A stretch of DNA of 47,617 nucleotides from positions 1-47,617 of the forward strand of contig CAWIUB010000028.1 in assembly GCA_963839175.1 (NCBI GenBank). The letters are read 5' to 3'. The notes under the pieces were generated by a model. The model did no database searches and was not told the origin of the DNA. It saw only the letters and a program-made list of their open reading frames with translations. The stretch's first letter is position 1; every line of letters begins with the position of its first letter. Below are positions 9,944 through 19,123 of this stretch, piece after piece. The translations under genes and the position numbers were made by a program. The stretch comes from CAWIUB01 sp963839175. Lineage in GTDB: Bacteria > Actinomycetota > Actinomycetes > Mycobacteriales > Jatrophihabitantaceae.

Positions 9944-10342
9944 TCAGGTCACTTCTTGGGTGACCTCTTTCTCCTTGTTCGCGCGCACGACAAGCGCCTC
10001 CAGGCTGTTCTCTTGATACGCGGGGTGCGCCGGGTCACCGAGGCTCAAATCGAGCTTGGTGTGCACCGCGCCGACCCTGATGCCGAACAAGTTGATGGCC
10101 GTGCAGAACAGCGACTCTTCGGTTCGCAGCACTTGATAGGCGTCCGAGAACTGGTCTTCCGTCATGCTGATCGTGATCACGCCGGTCGAGAACTGCAGCC
10201 AGTCTGCGGGCGGCTGCGGGTCGAACTCCAACCGTGCGACTGTCCCCGACTCCAGCCGCAACTGCAGCAGTCGCGTGTATTCGCCGAGGTCGGTCCGGTC
10301 TACCCGGACGCTGTAGGTGATGACCCGCTCCTGGATGGCCAT
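9944..10342 (-). CDS. Hypothetical protein
   Basis: The 132-residue soluble protein has no recognised family. It is rich in beta-type segments (RVITYSVRVDRTDLGEYTRL, VITISMTEDQF) and has an acidic, Glu-rich C-terminus ending in KEKEVTQEVT. The start at 10342 is supported by a GGGAGG site 2 nt upstream, closer than usual. It converges with the MmcQ/YjbR pseudogene, with 2 nt between the stops, and lies next to the left end of an IS1380 remnant. Codon use looks normal for the window, so it is probably expressed chromosomal sequence. Confidence 0.65.
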   Translation of the reverse strand: MAIQERVITYSVRVDRTDLGEYTRLLQLRLESGTVARLEFDPQPPADWLQFSTGVITISMTEDQFSDAYQVLRTEESLFCTAINLFGIRVGAVHTKLDLSLGDPAHPAYQENSLEALVVRANKEKEVTQEVT

Positions 10343-10423
10343 GAGCCTCCCCTCTCCGTGCCGTTGCAGGTGCAGAGGCGGCAAACCGATCCTCGATACC
10401 TCGCGCGACAGGTCTGACCCTGA

Positions 10424-11724
10424 TTTTGCAGCCGGGTGTGGGCTGAAGCCTGTGTCGTAACGCGGAAGTGCCCTTGCAAGGGAAAATCGTGATTGCTGAG
10501 GTCTCGATTCCCTGCGCAGAAGGGCACCCGTGAGGTGAATGCTACCGGCTTGTTGTTCGATGTCGAGGATGCCGTGTTGGCGGGTCCGGCGCGGTCGGTG
10601 CCGACGCCGGCTCACGATCGACCCGGACGCGACGAGGGTCGCGGTCTATGGGCCGGGCAAGGAAGGGTCGCGGGTCTCCCGTACCGGGCAGACCGCGCTG
10701 TCCCCGCTGGTCGGCGTCGTGGGCGAGACCGGTGACGTGCTCGCCCTGCGGGCCCGCGGCGGGGCCGCGAACGACGGGCGGGCGATGGGCAGCTTCATCG
10801 ACGAGTGCGTGTCCGCGATCCCGGCCGGGGCACGCGACCGTTACCGGTTGTGGATCCGGGTCGACTCGGCCGGCTACCAGCAGCAGGTCATCGAGGCCGC
10901 CGAACGGCACGGCGCGGACTACACCGTGACCGTCAAGCACTACGCCCCGGTCGCCGCGCGGATCCACGCCCTGCCCGCCGATCCGGCCACCGTGTGGACA
11001 CCGGCGCTCGGGCACGAGACCGACAAGGGCAGCCAGATCGCCGAGACTGTCACCACCCGGCTCGGGCGCGGCGTGCGGCTGATCGTGCGCCGCCAGCCGA
11101 AGAAACCCGGCGACCAGCTGGCCTTCGACGACCTGGACTGCTGGCGGCTGCACGCGATCATCACCAACATCGACGCCAGCCGCATGAGCGCGGCCGAGAT
11201 CGAGGCGCACCACCGGCTGCGCGGCGGCATCCCCGAAGACACCATCCGCTCGCTCAAGAACGACTTCGGGGTGATCCACGCCCCGGTCCAGCCCTTCTTC
11301 GGCAACTGGCTGTACTGGCAGGCCGCCGCGCTCGCGCACAACGTCGCCCTGTGGCTACGCACCCTCGCCCTGCCCCGCGAGGTGCGCCGGGCCCGCGGCA
11401 AACGCCTGCGCATCAGCTTCCTCAACGTCGCCGCCCGGCTGGTCCGCCACGGCCGCCGCCTGCACCTACGCTTCGCCGCCGCCTACCGGCACGCCGGCGC
11501 GTTCCGCGACGCGCTACGCAAGATCCGCGCCCTGCCCGCCTTCGGTTGACGCCCGGCCGGCCACACGCCACCACCGTCCCTGACCGCCGCGCCCGGACCT
11601 CGGCATGCCCGTAACCGGCCGCCAACGCGTCCTTCGTCGGCCTGCCTGGCGGGCCTGAACGCTCCTGCCGATGCTCTGACGACACTGCCCCGCGGCCGGG
11701 TGTCCCGCGGATCCTCAAATGAGT
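10424..11724 (+). mobile_element. IS1380-family element, internally deleted
   Basis: The ends are approximate. The left end carries an internal inverted arrangement, with GTGCCCTTGCAAGGGAAAAT near 10468 and TTCCCTGCGCAGAAGGGCAC near 10509. This is the kind of leader seen before IS1380 transposases. The outer ends CTGATTTTGCAG (about 10430) and CTCATTTGAGG (complement of about 11714-11724) are weakly similar and may be the terminal repeats. The transposase is truncated, so this copy is not autonomous. Confidence 0.5.
10535..11549 (+). pseudogene. IS1380-family DDE transposase, N-terminal region deleted
   Basis: From about 10610 to 11549 the frame encodes the catalytic part of an IS1380 transposase: IDPDATRVAVYGPGKEG, then VDSAGYQQQVIEAAERHGAD, LIVRRQPKKPG, and a C-terminal LRISFLNVAARLVRHGRR block. 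An apparent native start, GTG 10535 (NATGLLFDVEDAVLAGPA), is in a different frame. Between them about 150 residues expected for the family are missing. A deletion near 10590-10615 has joined the leader to the catalytic core out of frame. A longer reading from 10539 exists but its first 25 residues are unrelated noise. Confidence 0.75.
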
Positions 11725-11810
11725 TCTTGTATCCCCTTCCGGAGACGTCGGCGCAGCCGTGACGGCAGCCAGTAGCTTGCGTGCACGCCCAGCAGCTTCG
11801 AAGGAGATGT

Positions 11811-12107
11811 ATGGCCATCCGGCACGTTGTCACGATCGAGGTCGCGCCGGGAAAGGCAGCTGACTTCGCCAGCGCCTTCAAAGCCTTGCGGGCCATCGCC
11901 GAGCAGGACGAAGGCTGCGAGCAGTACGAGCTGTTCCAGAGCGTGAACGACCCCGACAAGGTGGTTCTACTCGAACGGTGGACCAGCCAGGCATCGCTCG
12001 ACAAGCACATGGAAGCGGAGCGCACCCGCGACCGCTCACTCATGGACGCTCTCGAGGTGCTTTGGGCGCCCGGCACGACTCCGGCCGTCGAACGTTTCGA
12101 GGCATAG
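11811..12107 (+). CDS. Antibiotic biosynthesis monooxygenase (ABM) family protein
   Basis: The 98-residue product fits the ABM ferredoxin-like dimeric fold. An N-terminal beta strand (HVVTIEVAPGKAADFASAF) is followed by EQYELFQSVNDPDKVVLLERW and KHMEAERT. Members oxidise small quinone-like compounds or are simple stress-linked proteins of the YgiN type. The substrate is unknown. An AAGGAG site precedes ATG 11811. The gene stands alone, downstream of the IS1380 remnant and convergent with the next minus-strand gene. Confidence 0.85.
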   Translation: MAIRHVVTIEVAPGKAADFASAFKALRAIAEQDEGCEQYELFQSVNDPDKVVLLERWTSQASLDKHMEAERTRDRSLMDALEVLWAPGTTPAVERFEA

Positions 12108-12389
12108 GCGACCTTCGCCTCCGCGCGATCACGCGACTCTGACGGAGTTCTGTAACGGCTCGCAGTCTTGGGCGGCGCGGCCCTCGCCTTCTGGGCGCAC
12201 GTAATGACAGCCCGCTCGCGGAGACCGGGAGTCGCACACGCGCACAGAGTCGGCGTACCTGCTCGCGCGGCTCCGGTCGACCGGGTGAGTGCGCGTCCGC
12301 GTCGTACCCGGCATCATCATGCAGTTGTCTGCATGGACAGGCGGTTGCCGCGGAGCGCATGACCTGACCCAACCCCACGCGCGTCGCGA

Positions 12390-12971
12390 TCACTCGGCGG
12401 CGAAGCCGTTCGGCACATCTAGGAACGACCATCCCGGGTAGGTGGCGCGCAGGAGCTCGACGTGCTCGAACCAGGTATCGAGCGTGAGGGTGGCCGGCGA
12501 TTGGATGTAGATGCGGCCGGAGGTGATCTCGAAGCCCCAGCTGAAGGCGGCCACAGGATGCGCCGCCGGGCTGATCAACGCGTCCGGGCTCACGGCCAGA
12601 TAGGAGCGCGCCTGCCATCGCAGGTCTGCGGTGAGTGGCCGGTACGGGGCATCAAACAGCGTCGGGCAGATGCCGAAGAACGCGTACGGCGTGTTCACGT
12701 GCTTGAGCAGAGCGAGCGGGTCCGGTTCGAAACGATCGGGATCGTCCCCGTCGCCGGAGCGGACCAGTTGAACCCAGCCCATCGCGGCCGCGTACCCGAG
12801 CCCGGGATAGGCGACGGTCGCGGTGCACAGCGGCAACCCGACCCCGGTATCGGCTGGCAGGTCGTCCTCGAGCAGCGTCAGACCGCTCTGTTCGGGACTC
12901 GAGCAGGCCCGCACTTCGACCACGACCACGCCGTCAAACCCACGCAGGCGGAACGGTATCTCCAGACTCAC
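12390..12971 (-). CDS. Hypothetical protein
   Basis: The 193-residue soluble protein starts at GTG 12971 (SLEIPFRLRGFDGVVVV), chosen for a GGGGAG site 9 nt upstream. A longer frame reaches 13079, but its first 36 residues are low-complexity. It contains many aromatic residues in the second half (TPYAFFGICPTLFDAPYRPL, PGWSFLDVPNGF) and no known motif. The 280-bp gap between the ABM gene and this gene holds no convincing ORF. Confidence 0.6.
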   Translation of the reverse strand: MSLEIPFRLRGFDGVVVVEVRACSSPEQSGLTLLEDDLPADTGVGLPLCTATVAYPGLGYAAAMGWVQLVRSGDGDDPDRFEPDPLALLKHVNTPYAFFGICPTLFDAPYRPLTADLRWQARSYLAVSPDALISPAAHPVAAFSWGFEITSGRIYIQSPATLTLDTWFEHVELLRATYPGWSFLDVPNGFAAE

Positions 12972-13209
12972 CAGCCCATTCTCCCCAGGTGGCGCACCAC
13001 AGAACGACGAGGGGAATCCTCGCGGGCCGGCGGCGGGCCCGGCGACAGAGTCGGCGATCGCCACGCTCGGCCGCGTCACCGTGGGTGGCGACCGGCGTCG
13101 GGTCGTCTCACGTCGGCGCTACGTGAACGAGCCGTGATACGTGCGTGAGTCGACGCGCCGCAGCGTTCGGACGATCATCATGCGCATCCGCTGCAGGCAG
13201 GAGGACCGC

Positions 13210-13562
13210 ATGCACGCCATACGCATTATGGCCAACCTTCGAGTGGCTGACATTGAGGTCGCGAAGAGCTTCTACACCGACTACCTCGGGCTGAGTAGCG
13301 AGGAGTTCAACATGGGATGGGTGGCCCGCTACACCTCTCCCCACACCGGGGCGAACGTCCAGCTCGTGACGCACGATGCAACCGCACCCAAAGACTCGGT
13401 CATTTCCGTCCACACGGACGACGTCGAAGCCGCTCACGAGGAAGCTCAGGAACTCGGCTACGAGATCGTGCACCCGATAACTACCGAGCCATGGGTGTGC
13501 GCCGGTTCTTCGTCCGAGCACCGGACGGCAACGTAATCAACATCGTGCGCCATCAGGACTAA
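13210..13562 (+). pseudogene. VOC (glyoxalase/bleomycin-resistance fold) protein, frameshifted near the end
   Basis: A vicinal-oxygen-chelate fold protein of about 117 residues. The start ATG 13210 follows AGGAGG. It reads HAIRIMANLRVADIEVAKSF, then YTDYLGLSSEEFNMGWVARY, to about residue 94. At GGG (13493-13495) the frame breaks. Adding one G restores the expected ending GVRRFFVRAPDGNVINIVRH and the stop at 13560-13562. As read, the protein would end prematurely at about 13536 with an unrelated tail. The break lies in a G run, so a base-calling error is as likely as a real mutation. Confidence 0.75.
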
Positions 13563-13866
13563 AACAGCGGTCGCGGCGTGCTATGAGCGTGCATTCGGGG
13601 GCCTGTCAGCGACGGTCAGCCACGTGACCGTCGGTCGCCGCCATCAGGCTCGTTCGTCGAAAGCCGAAGACGTACTCGCATGCCGCAGACGGCGCGCATA
13701 TCAGCGCCTTCCCCCATCCCAGGCGACCGAGTCCGCGAGCACATAGTCGGCGATCATCGCGCCAACCGGTGTGTTCGCGTCGACCACGCAGCGTGACGTG
13801 CTGACCTGCGCGCATCTCCGTCGATCTGTCCGCTCGGGGAGCCGCTGACCACGGTGTTCAAGCCGC
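13563..13866. other. Intergenic stretch without a convincing gene
   Basis: No ORF here has both a ribosome-binding site and a plausible protein composition. A short minus-strand reading at about 13706-13815 (VVDANTPVGAMIADYVLADS) looks protein-like. It lacks a start signal and ends early, so it may be a relic. Confidence 0.4.
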
Positions 13867-14082
13867 TCAGATCGATCGTTCAGCGCGGCCGAGCGCCAAG
13901 GCGCGCACCGATACTGTCCGGCGGATGCCTAGCGTCACGAAGGCACGAGTGCGGCCGCGCCGCAGTTTGTAAGGCAACGTACGGGCCGGTACGGCGCGAG
14001 CCAGCCGGTATGCCTCTGCCTCTCGCAGCAAACGCTGGACTCGATAGTCGGCTTCGGTTTGGGCGAAGAGTTCGGGGAGCAT
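13867..14082 (-). CDS. Small basic hypothetical protein
   Basis: The 71-residue product starts with MLPELFAQTEADYRVQRLLR and continues as a basic, arginine-rich helical protein. ATG 14082 is preceded by GGGAGG at 8 nt. Short proteins with a REAEAYRLAR-like helix are common in actinobacteria, but their role is unknown. It lies 5 nt below the stop codon of the MaoC-like gene on the same strand and is probably the last gene of that operon. Confidence 0.6.
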   Translation of the reverse strand: MLPELFAQTEADYRVQRLLREAEAYRLARAVPARTLPYKLRRGRTRAFVTLGIRRTVSVRALALGRAERSI

Positions 14083-14087
14083 GTTGA

Positions 14088-14543
14088 TCACCTCCCTTGG
14101 TTCGCTGTCGCAGGAGATCGTCCGATGGGTACGCGATACACGTGTGCGTCGCCGTCCAGGACGACGACGCCGGCGCTGTTGGTGACCGTGGTACGGACCC
14201 GGACGACTGGTTTGGTGGCGTGCCGCTCGAGCACCTCGACCTCGGCGGTGATCTCGTCGCCCGGCCGTACCGGGGCGAGGAAGTTCCACGCCGTCTGTAG
14301 GAATACGCTGCCGGGGCCGGGTAGGTCCTCGGCGACTACGGCGTTGAGGAGGCCGGACGTCACGCCGCCCTGCACGATGAGCCCGCCGAACCGGGTGCCG
14401 GCGGCGAGTTCCTCGTCGTAGTGCAGCGGGTTGCGGTCCCCGGTCAGCTCGGTGAACAGGTCGATGTCGCGGCGTAACACGGTGCGGCTGCGCCGGGCGC
14501 GGCTACCGACTGCCGGCATCGTCGTGGTGAGTCTCGCGGTCAT
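14088..14543 (-). CDS. MaoC-like hot-dog-fold dehydratase
   Basis: The 151-residue product has the MaoC/hydratase motif region: DIDLFTELTGDRNPLHYDEE (catalytic Asp and His in D-N-P-x-H) and GGLIVQGGVTSGLLNAVV. The C-terminal strand includes DGDAHVYR. Such proteins hydrate enoyl-CoA or act on related thioesters. ATG 14543 overlaps the OsmC stop codon (ATGA), so the two are translationally coupled. The gene is intact and is the third member of the FAD-oxidoreductase, OsmC and MaoC operon. Confidence 0.88.
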   Translation of the reverse strand: MTARLTTTMPAVGSRARRSRTVLRRDIDLFTELTGDRNPLHYDEELAAGTRFGGLIVQGGVTSGLLNAVVAEDLPGPGSVFLQTAWNFLAPVRPGDEITAEVEVLERHATKPVVRVRTTVTNSAGVVVLDGDAHVYRVPIGRSPATANQGR

Positions 14544-15109
14544 TCGGTCGCGACCTCGATGCTGACCGGCACCTGGTTGGTGATGATGTCGAATACGGCC
14601 GAGCGGGCCCGGGACTGCTCGACGATCTCGCGCAGCGTCTCGGCCGGGGCGTTGCCCTTGACCGTGAACCGCACGGCGATGTTCTGGTAGCCGTTGCGGA
14701 CGTCCGGGTCGAGGCCGAGGATGCCGTTGAGGTCGATGTCGCCGGACACGGTGGAGTGCACCTCGGTGAGCTGAACGCCGCGGGCGGCGGCGATGTTGGC
14801 TAGCCCCGCGGTCAGGCAGGCGGCTAGCGCGTGCAGCACGTATTCGACCGGGGTGGGGCCGTTGTCGCGGCCGACGAGCACGGCCGGGTGGTCGGCGTCG
14901 AAGTGGAAGCTGCGTTCGTGGGTGCGCTCCTCGCCGACTCCGTAGAAGCCGTCGATGGTGCTGCGGTTGTGGGTTCCGTTGAGCCACTGGTTGCGGGCGC
15001 GGAACTGGAACCGGGCTGCCGCGGGTGCGGCCTTGACCGCGTCGAGGGTGGCGAACAGGGTGGCGGTGTCGACGCCGTTGCGGGTCGATTCGTTGATCGT
15101 GCTGGTCAT
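14540..15109 (-). CDS. OsmC family protein
   Basis: The 189-residue product is an OsmC/YhfA-type protein. The central GRDNGPTPVEYVLHALAACL includes the conserved Cys of the peroxiredoxin-like site, and the second motif region is HSTVSGDIDLNGILGLDPDV. The usual upstream Glu is in the FHFDADHPAVLVGRDNG area. OsmC proteins reduce organic hydroperoxides, although some subfamilies lost that activity. The start at 15109 lies 45 nt downstream of the FAD-oxidoreductase stop codon, and the MaoC gene overlaps its end. The operon suggests oxidative or lipid-derived substrates. Confidence 0.9.
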   Translation of the reverse strand: MTSTINESTRNGVDTATLFATLDAVKAAPAAARFQFRARNQWLNGTHNRSTIDGFYGVGEERTHERSFHFDADHPAVLVGRDNGPTPVEYVLHALAACLTAGLANIAAARGVQLTEVHSTVSGDIDLNGILGLDPDVRNGYQNIAVRFTVKGNAPAETLREIVEQSRARSAVFDIITNQVPVSIEVATE

Positions 15110-15154
15110 TGCGGTTCTCCTTCTGGTGTGCGCCGTTCGTGGCGTGTTGGTGGT

Positions 15155-16357
15155 TTATGCGGTGGCGAGCTGGTGCTCGTCGTCGGGTACCAGGGGTGGC
15201 CGGGCGGCCAATTCGGCAGCCTCGGCGTCGAGGGCGCGGGCGAGCGTCTTCTGCAACGCGACGAACTGCCCAGCTGGCGGGTAGTTGGCCAGCGCGACGG
15301 TCAGCTCGAAGACGCTGCGCAACGCGCTGTCGCGCTCGCGCTGGTATCCGGCCAGCGCGGTGTCCGGGTCGACGTCCCCACGCAGCGCCTGGTGCAGTGC
15401 GGTGGCGAGCAGTTCGGCGTCTCGGTACGCGTCGGACAGGCCGTGGCCGGTGAGCGCGTCGCGGTGGTAGCCGGCGTCGCCGACCAACGCCCAGCCCGGG
15501 CCGTGGGCCCGGCGCAGGTAGTTCGGGGTGCGCAGCATGCCCGTGACCGGTGTCGTGCGGCGTCCGCTGCGCAGGCGCCCGGCCAACTCGGGCGCCGTGC
15601 GATGCAGGTATGCGGTGAATGCGTCCTCGCGGGACGCCGCGGCGCGGCGCGCCGCGCGGGCGTCCCCGGTGGGGCTGCAGATCCAGACGCAGGCTTCGCC
15701 GTGGTGGGTGGGGAAGACCCCGGTGAGTGCGCGGTCGGCGACGATCAGTTCGATGCCGGGCCAGGGCAGGCCCGCGAAGTACGCGTACTGCGCCGCGCCC
15801 GGAGCTCCGCGGTCCTCGATGACCTCGGCGCCCACCGCCCGGGCTACCCGCGAGCCGAGCCCGTCCGCGCCGACGACGAACCGGGCGGCGAGGTCGACCG
15901 GCGCACCGCTGCGGTCGTGTCCGAACACCCCGGTGGCGCGACCGGCATCGTCGAGGTGTACGCCCTCGACGGTGACCCCGAGACGCAGGTCCGCACCGGC
16001 ACCGGCCGCGGCCTGAGCCACGAGCGTGTCGAGAATGTAGCGACGCGGCGCGACGAGCAGATCGACCCCGGAGCTGTGCTTCACCGCGCGAGTGACCGAC
16101 TCGCTCGGGGTGGTGAAAGTGATCTGCCGGAGCGCCGGCGCCCCGCTGGCCAGGACCGCGTCGAGCAGTCCCCAGCGGCTCAGTTGCACCACGCCGGGCC
16201 GGGCGATCTGGTGGGTCGACAGCGTGTCACTCGGCAAGGTGTTCCGGTCGACCAAGACGACGTCGTACCCCTGCCTGGCCAGCAGGAGCGCGGTGGCCGC
16301 ACCAGCGGCTCGGGCCCCGACGACCACGACGTCATGGAGGTGGCGTTGCGACTGCAT
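15155..16357 (-). CDS. FAD-dependent oxidoreductase (geranylgeranyl-reductase/monooxygenase type)
   Basis: The 400-residue flavoprotein has an N-terminal dinucleotide-binding fold (VVVGARAAGAATALLLA, variant GxGxxG with Ala). The second FAD motif is RFVVGADGLGSRVARAVGAE, and the GDAGYHRDALTGHGLSDA motif contacts FAD near residue 300. This fits the PHBH-like group that includes hydroxylases and halogenases. The substrate is unknown. It heads the OsmC/MaoC operon and is divergent from the LAL regulator, with 128 bp between the starts. That makes the LAL protein a candidate regulator. Confidence 0.88.
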   Translation of the reverse strand: MQSQRHLHDVVVVGARAAGAATALLLARQGYDVVLVDRNTLPSDTLSTHQIARPGVVQLSRWGLLDAVLASGAPALRQITFTTPSESVTRAVKHSSGVDLLVAPRRYILDTLVAQAAAGAGADLRLGVTVEGVHLDDAGRATGVFGHDRSGAPVDLAARFVVGADGLGSRVARAVGAEVIEDRGAPGAAQYAYFAGLPWPGIELIVADRALTGVFPTHHGEACVWICSPTGDARAARRAAASREDAFTAYLHRTAPELAGRLRSGRRTTPVTGMLRTPNYLRRAHGPGWALVGDAGYHRDALTGHGLSDAYRDAELLATALHQALRGDVDPDTALAGYQRERDSALRSVFELTVALANYPPAGQFVALQKTLARALDAEAAELAARPPLVPDDEHQLATA

Positions 16358-16473
16358 GACCCGTTTCTATGCTGCCGGCCACGGCTTGCGGATCCGTCGC
16401 CGGTACCGACATCGGGCGCGGAGGATACCGAGATCGGGGCGTCCGCCGTCGGTTGCTACCGAGGCGTCGATGC

Positions 16474-16485
16474 GACAATCCGGGG
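16474..16485 (+). promoter_or_regulatory. Leaderless promoter -10 for the LAL regulator
   Basis: GACAAT at 16474-16479 lies 6 nt before GTG 16486, a typical leaderless arrangement in actinobacteria. A weak -35 (TTGCTA or GGTTGC near 16451-16458) is 15-17 nt upstream. Confidence 0.45.
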
Positions 16486-19123
16486 GTGAGCGGCGGGGCG
16501 ATCCTCGAACGCGAGCGGGAGCTCGAGGCACTCGCCGCCGCCGCCGAGGAGGCCAAGGCCGGAGACGGCTCGGTCGTGCTCATCGTCGGCGAGGCCGGGA
16601 TCGGCAAGTCGAGCCTGGTGGACGCCATGGGGTCGGTGCTGCCGGCCGAGACGCGCCTGCTCATCGGCTACTGCGACGATCTGGCCACGCCGCGAGTGCT
16701 GGGGCCGCTCCGGGACCTGACGGGCAGCGTCGGCAGCGCGCTGACGCACGCGCTCGAGTCCGCCGACGGGAGTCGGGTAAGCGATGCCCTGCGGGCCGAG
16801 CTGGACCGGCCGGAGCAGCCGACCGTCCTCGTCGTCGAGGACGTCCACTGGGCCGACGAGGCGACCCTGGACGTGCTGAGGTTCCTGGTGCGGCGGATAG
16901 CCAGCCTGCCGGCCGTGCTGGTGCTGACCTATCGGGACGTCGAGCTGGCCCGGGACCATCCGCTGCAACAGCTGCTCGGTCTGGCCGCCGGTACGCCGCG
17001 GCTTCGGCGTCTGACGCCCGCGCGGCTGTCGGCAGATGCCGTGCGCCGATTGGGTGCGCACACCGGGATGGACAGCGAGCAAGTGTTCGCGGTCACCTCC
17101 GGCAACCCGTTCTTCGTCGCGGAAGTATTCGCGTCCGGCGACGCCGGCGGGGTGCCGCACACCGTTGCGGAGGCGGTACGGGCCAGGCTCGGTGACCTCG
17201 ACGGGCTCACCCGGAACGCCGTCGAGCAGCTTGCGGTGATCCCTTCCGCGGCCGAGCGCTGGCTCGTGGAGGCGGTTGTGCCGAGGCGGTATCGCCTCCC
17301 TCGCGGTGGCCGAGCGGCGCGGCGTGCTGACCGTCTCCCCGACGCGGGTCGCGTTCGCGCACGAGCTCGCCCGCCGGGCCGTCGTCGACTCCATGCCCGG
17401 CGCCCGACGGGTGACCTGCAACCAGGCAGTCCTCTCGGCGCTGCTCGATCGCCTGGAGGGAGTCGACCTGTCGCGAATCGTCCACCACGCCGCGCAGGCC
17501 GGCGACGACGACGTGATCGTCGAGCACGGTCGGACGGCCGCCCGGGAGGCCGCCGCGGCCGGATCGCACCGCGAGGCCGTCGCGCACTACCGAACGGTGC
17601 TCGACCACCGCCACGTGTTCCCGCCCGACGTGCAGGCCGATCTCCTGGACGAGTACGCGGTCGAGTGCCACACCGTCGGGTTGTCCGACGTCGGCGTCCC
17701 GGCGCAGCAGGACGCCGTCCGGCTGCGCCGCACGCTCGGCGATCCACGCAAGTTGGGGCTCAGCCTGCGATGGCTGTCGCGGATCCACTGGTGGGCGGGG
17801 AACCGCGCGCAGGCCGAGGCGAGCGGCGCGGAAGCGACCGAGGTCCTCGAGTCCGCAGGCGATCGCCGAGCCCTGGCACTGGCCTTGAGCAATCAGTCCC
17901 AATTGCACATGTTGGCCGGGCGCGGGGCGGAGTGCATTGCGGTCGGCCGGCGCGCCGTGGCAATGGCGCGCGACCTCGGCGACGCCGCCTTGTTGTCGCA
18001 CGCATTGAACAACGTCGGTACGGCGTTGTGGGACGGCGGCGCGCCCGAGGGTCAAGCCATGCTGGAGGAGAGCCTTTCGGTCGCCCTCGATGCCGGCGAA
18101 GCCGAGCACGCCTGCCGCGCATACGTCAACATCGTCTGGCATCTCATCGACGTCCTTCGGTTCACCGAGGCGGATCGCATCCTCGAGGACGCCATCGAGC
18201 TGGCGAACGAGGCCGAATTCGACGGCTTCCGCCGATACCTGCAGGTGACCCGGAGCATGGTGTACCTGGCGCTGGGCTGGTGGGACGAGGCCGAGCGCGA
18301 AATTCGATGGGCGATCGACGCCGAGCCGATCATCCGCTGCCCTGCTCTCGTCGTGCTCGGCACGGTCCAGGCCCGGCGAGGCCAGGAGGACGGCGCCCAG
18401 CTGCTGGAACAGGCCTGGGCGATCGCCCGACAACTCGGGGAGGCGCAACGCACCGGGCCCGCGGCGGCCGCACTGCTTGAGGCCGCGTGGCTGCGTGGAG
18501 ACGCTTCTCGTGTCGCATCCGTCGTGGCGCCGGCCTACGAAGACGTGCGTCGTTTCGGCCGCCTGTCGGCGGCAGCCGAGCTGGGATACCTGATGCGCAC
18601 CGCGGGCCGGGACGTGCCGATCAACGACTCCGAGCATCCCTACACCCTGCTGGCGCAGGGGCAATGGCAAGAGGCGGCGGAGGCCTGGGGACGCGCCGGC
18701 TGCCCGTACGAGCAGGCGCTCGCCCGCGCGCAGAGCCCCGACCCCGCAGACCTACTCGCTGCCCTCTCCGCACTCGACGCCCTTGGCGCCGAACCGCTGG
18801 CGCGCAAGGTACGGCTTCAGCTAAGAGAGCTCGGCGTCAGCCGCATCCCGCGTGGCCGCGTCCAATCCACACGAGACAATCCCGCCGGACTCACCGAGCG
18901 GCAGACCGACGTGCTCCGGCTGCTTTCCGAAGGGCTGACCAACGCCGAGATCGCGGCGCGCCTGGTGCTGTCCGTCCGCACCGTAGACACCCACGTCGGC
19001 GCCATCCTGAACAAGCTCGGCGCAAAGACGCGGCGCGACGCCGCAGTCCGCGCGAGAGCCCTGGGATTGCTGGACGCTCAGACAGGCCCCCAACCGAACC
19101 GGTTAGTGCCGCCCCTCGACTGA
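16486..19123 (+). pseudogene. Large LuxR-family (LAL) ATPase regulator, one frameshift
   Basis: Together the two frames give a protein of about 878 residues. The first part (16486 to about 17280) is a STAND-type ATPase: Walker A VGEAGIGKSSLV (about residue 34) and Walker B VLVVEDVHWADEA. The second part (about 17280-19123) is helical TPR-like repeats and a LuxR C-terminal helix-turn-helix, LTERQTDVLRLLSEGLTNAE, followed by VRTVDTHVGAIL. A single indel at about 17278-17284 separates them, at the ATPase/TPR boundary. The second frame opens with GIASLAVAERRGVLTVSP, which matches continuation of the first. Regulators of this kind activate neighbouring operons. The natural target here is the divergent FAD/OsmC/MaoC operon. 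If the shift is real, the ATPase and DNA-binding parts are uncoupled. Confidence 0.8.

Noticed and set aside
12040..12618. A minus-strand ORF spanning the ABM end and the intergenic gap
   Set aside because: It is antisense to two better-supported genes and has shadow composition.
14831..16489. A 552-codon plus-strand reading opposite the OsmC and FAD genes
   Set aside because: Its composition (repeated Val-Arg-Gly and Gln-rich stretches) is a mirror of the coding strand.
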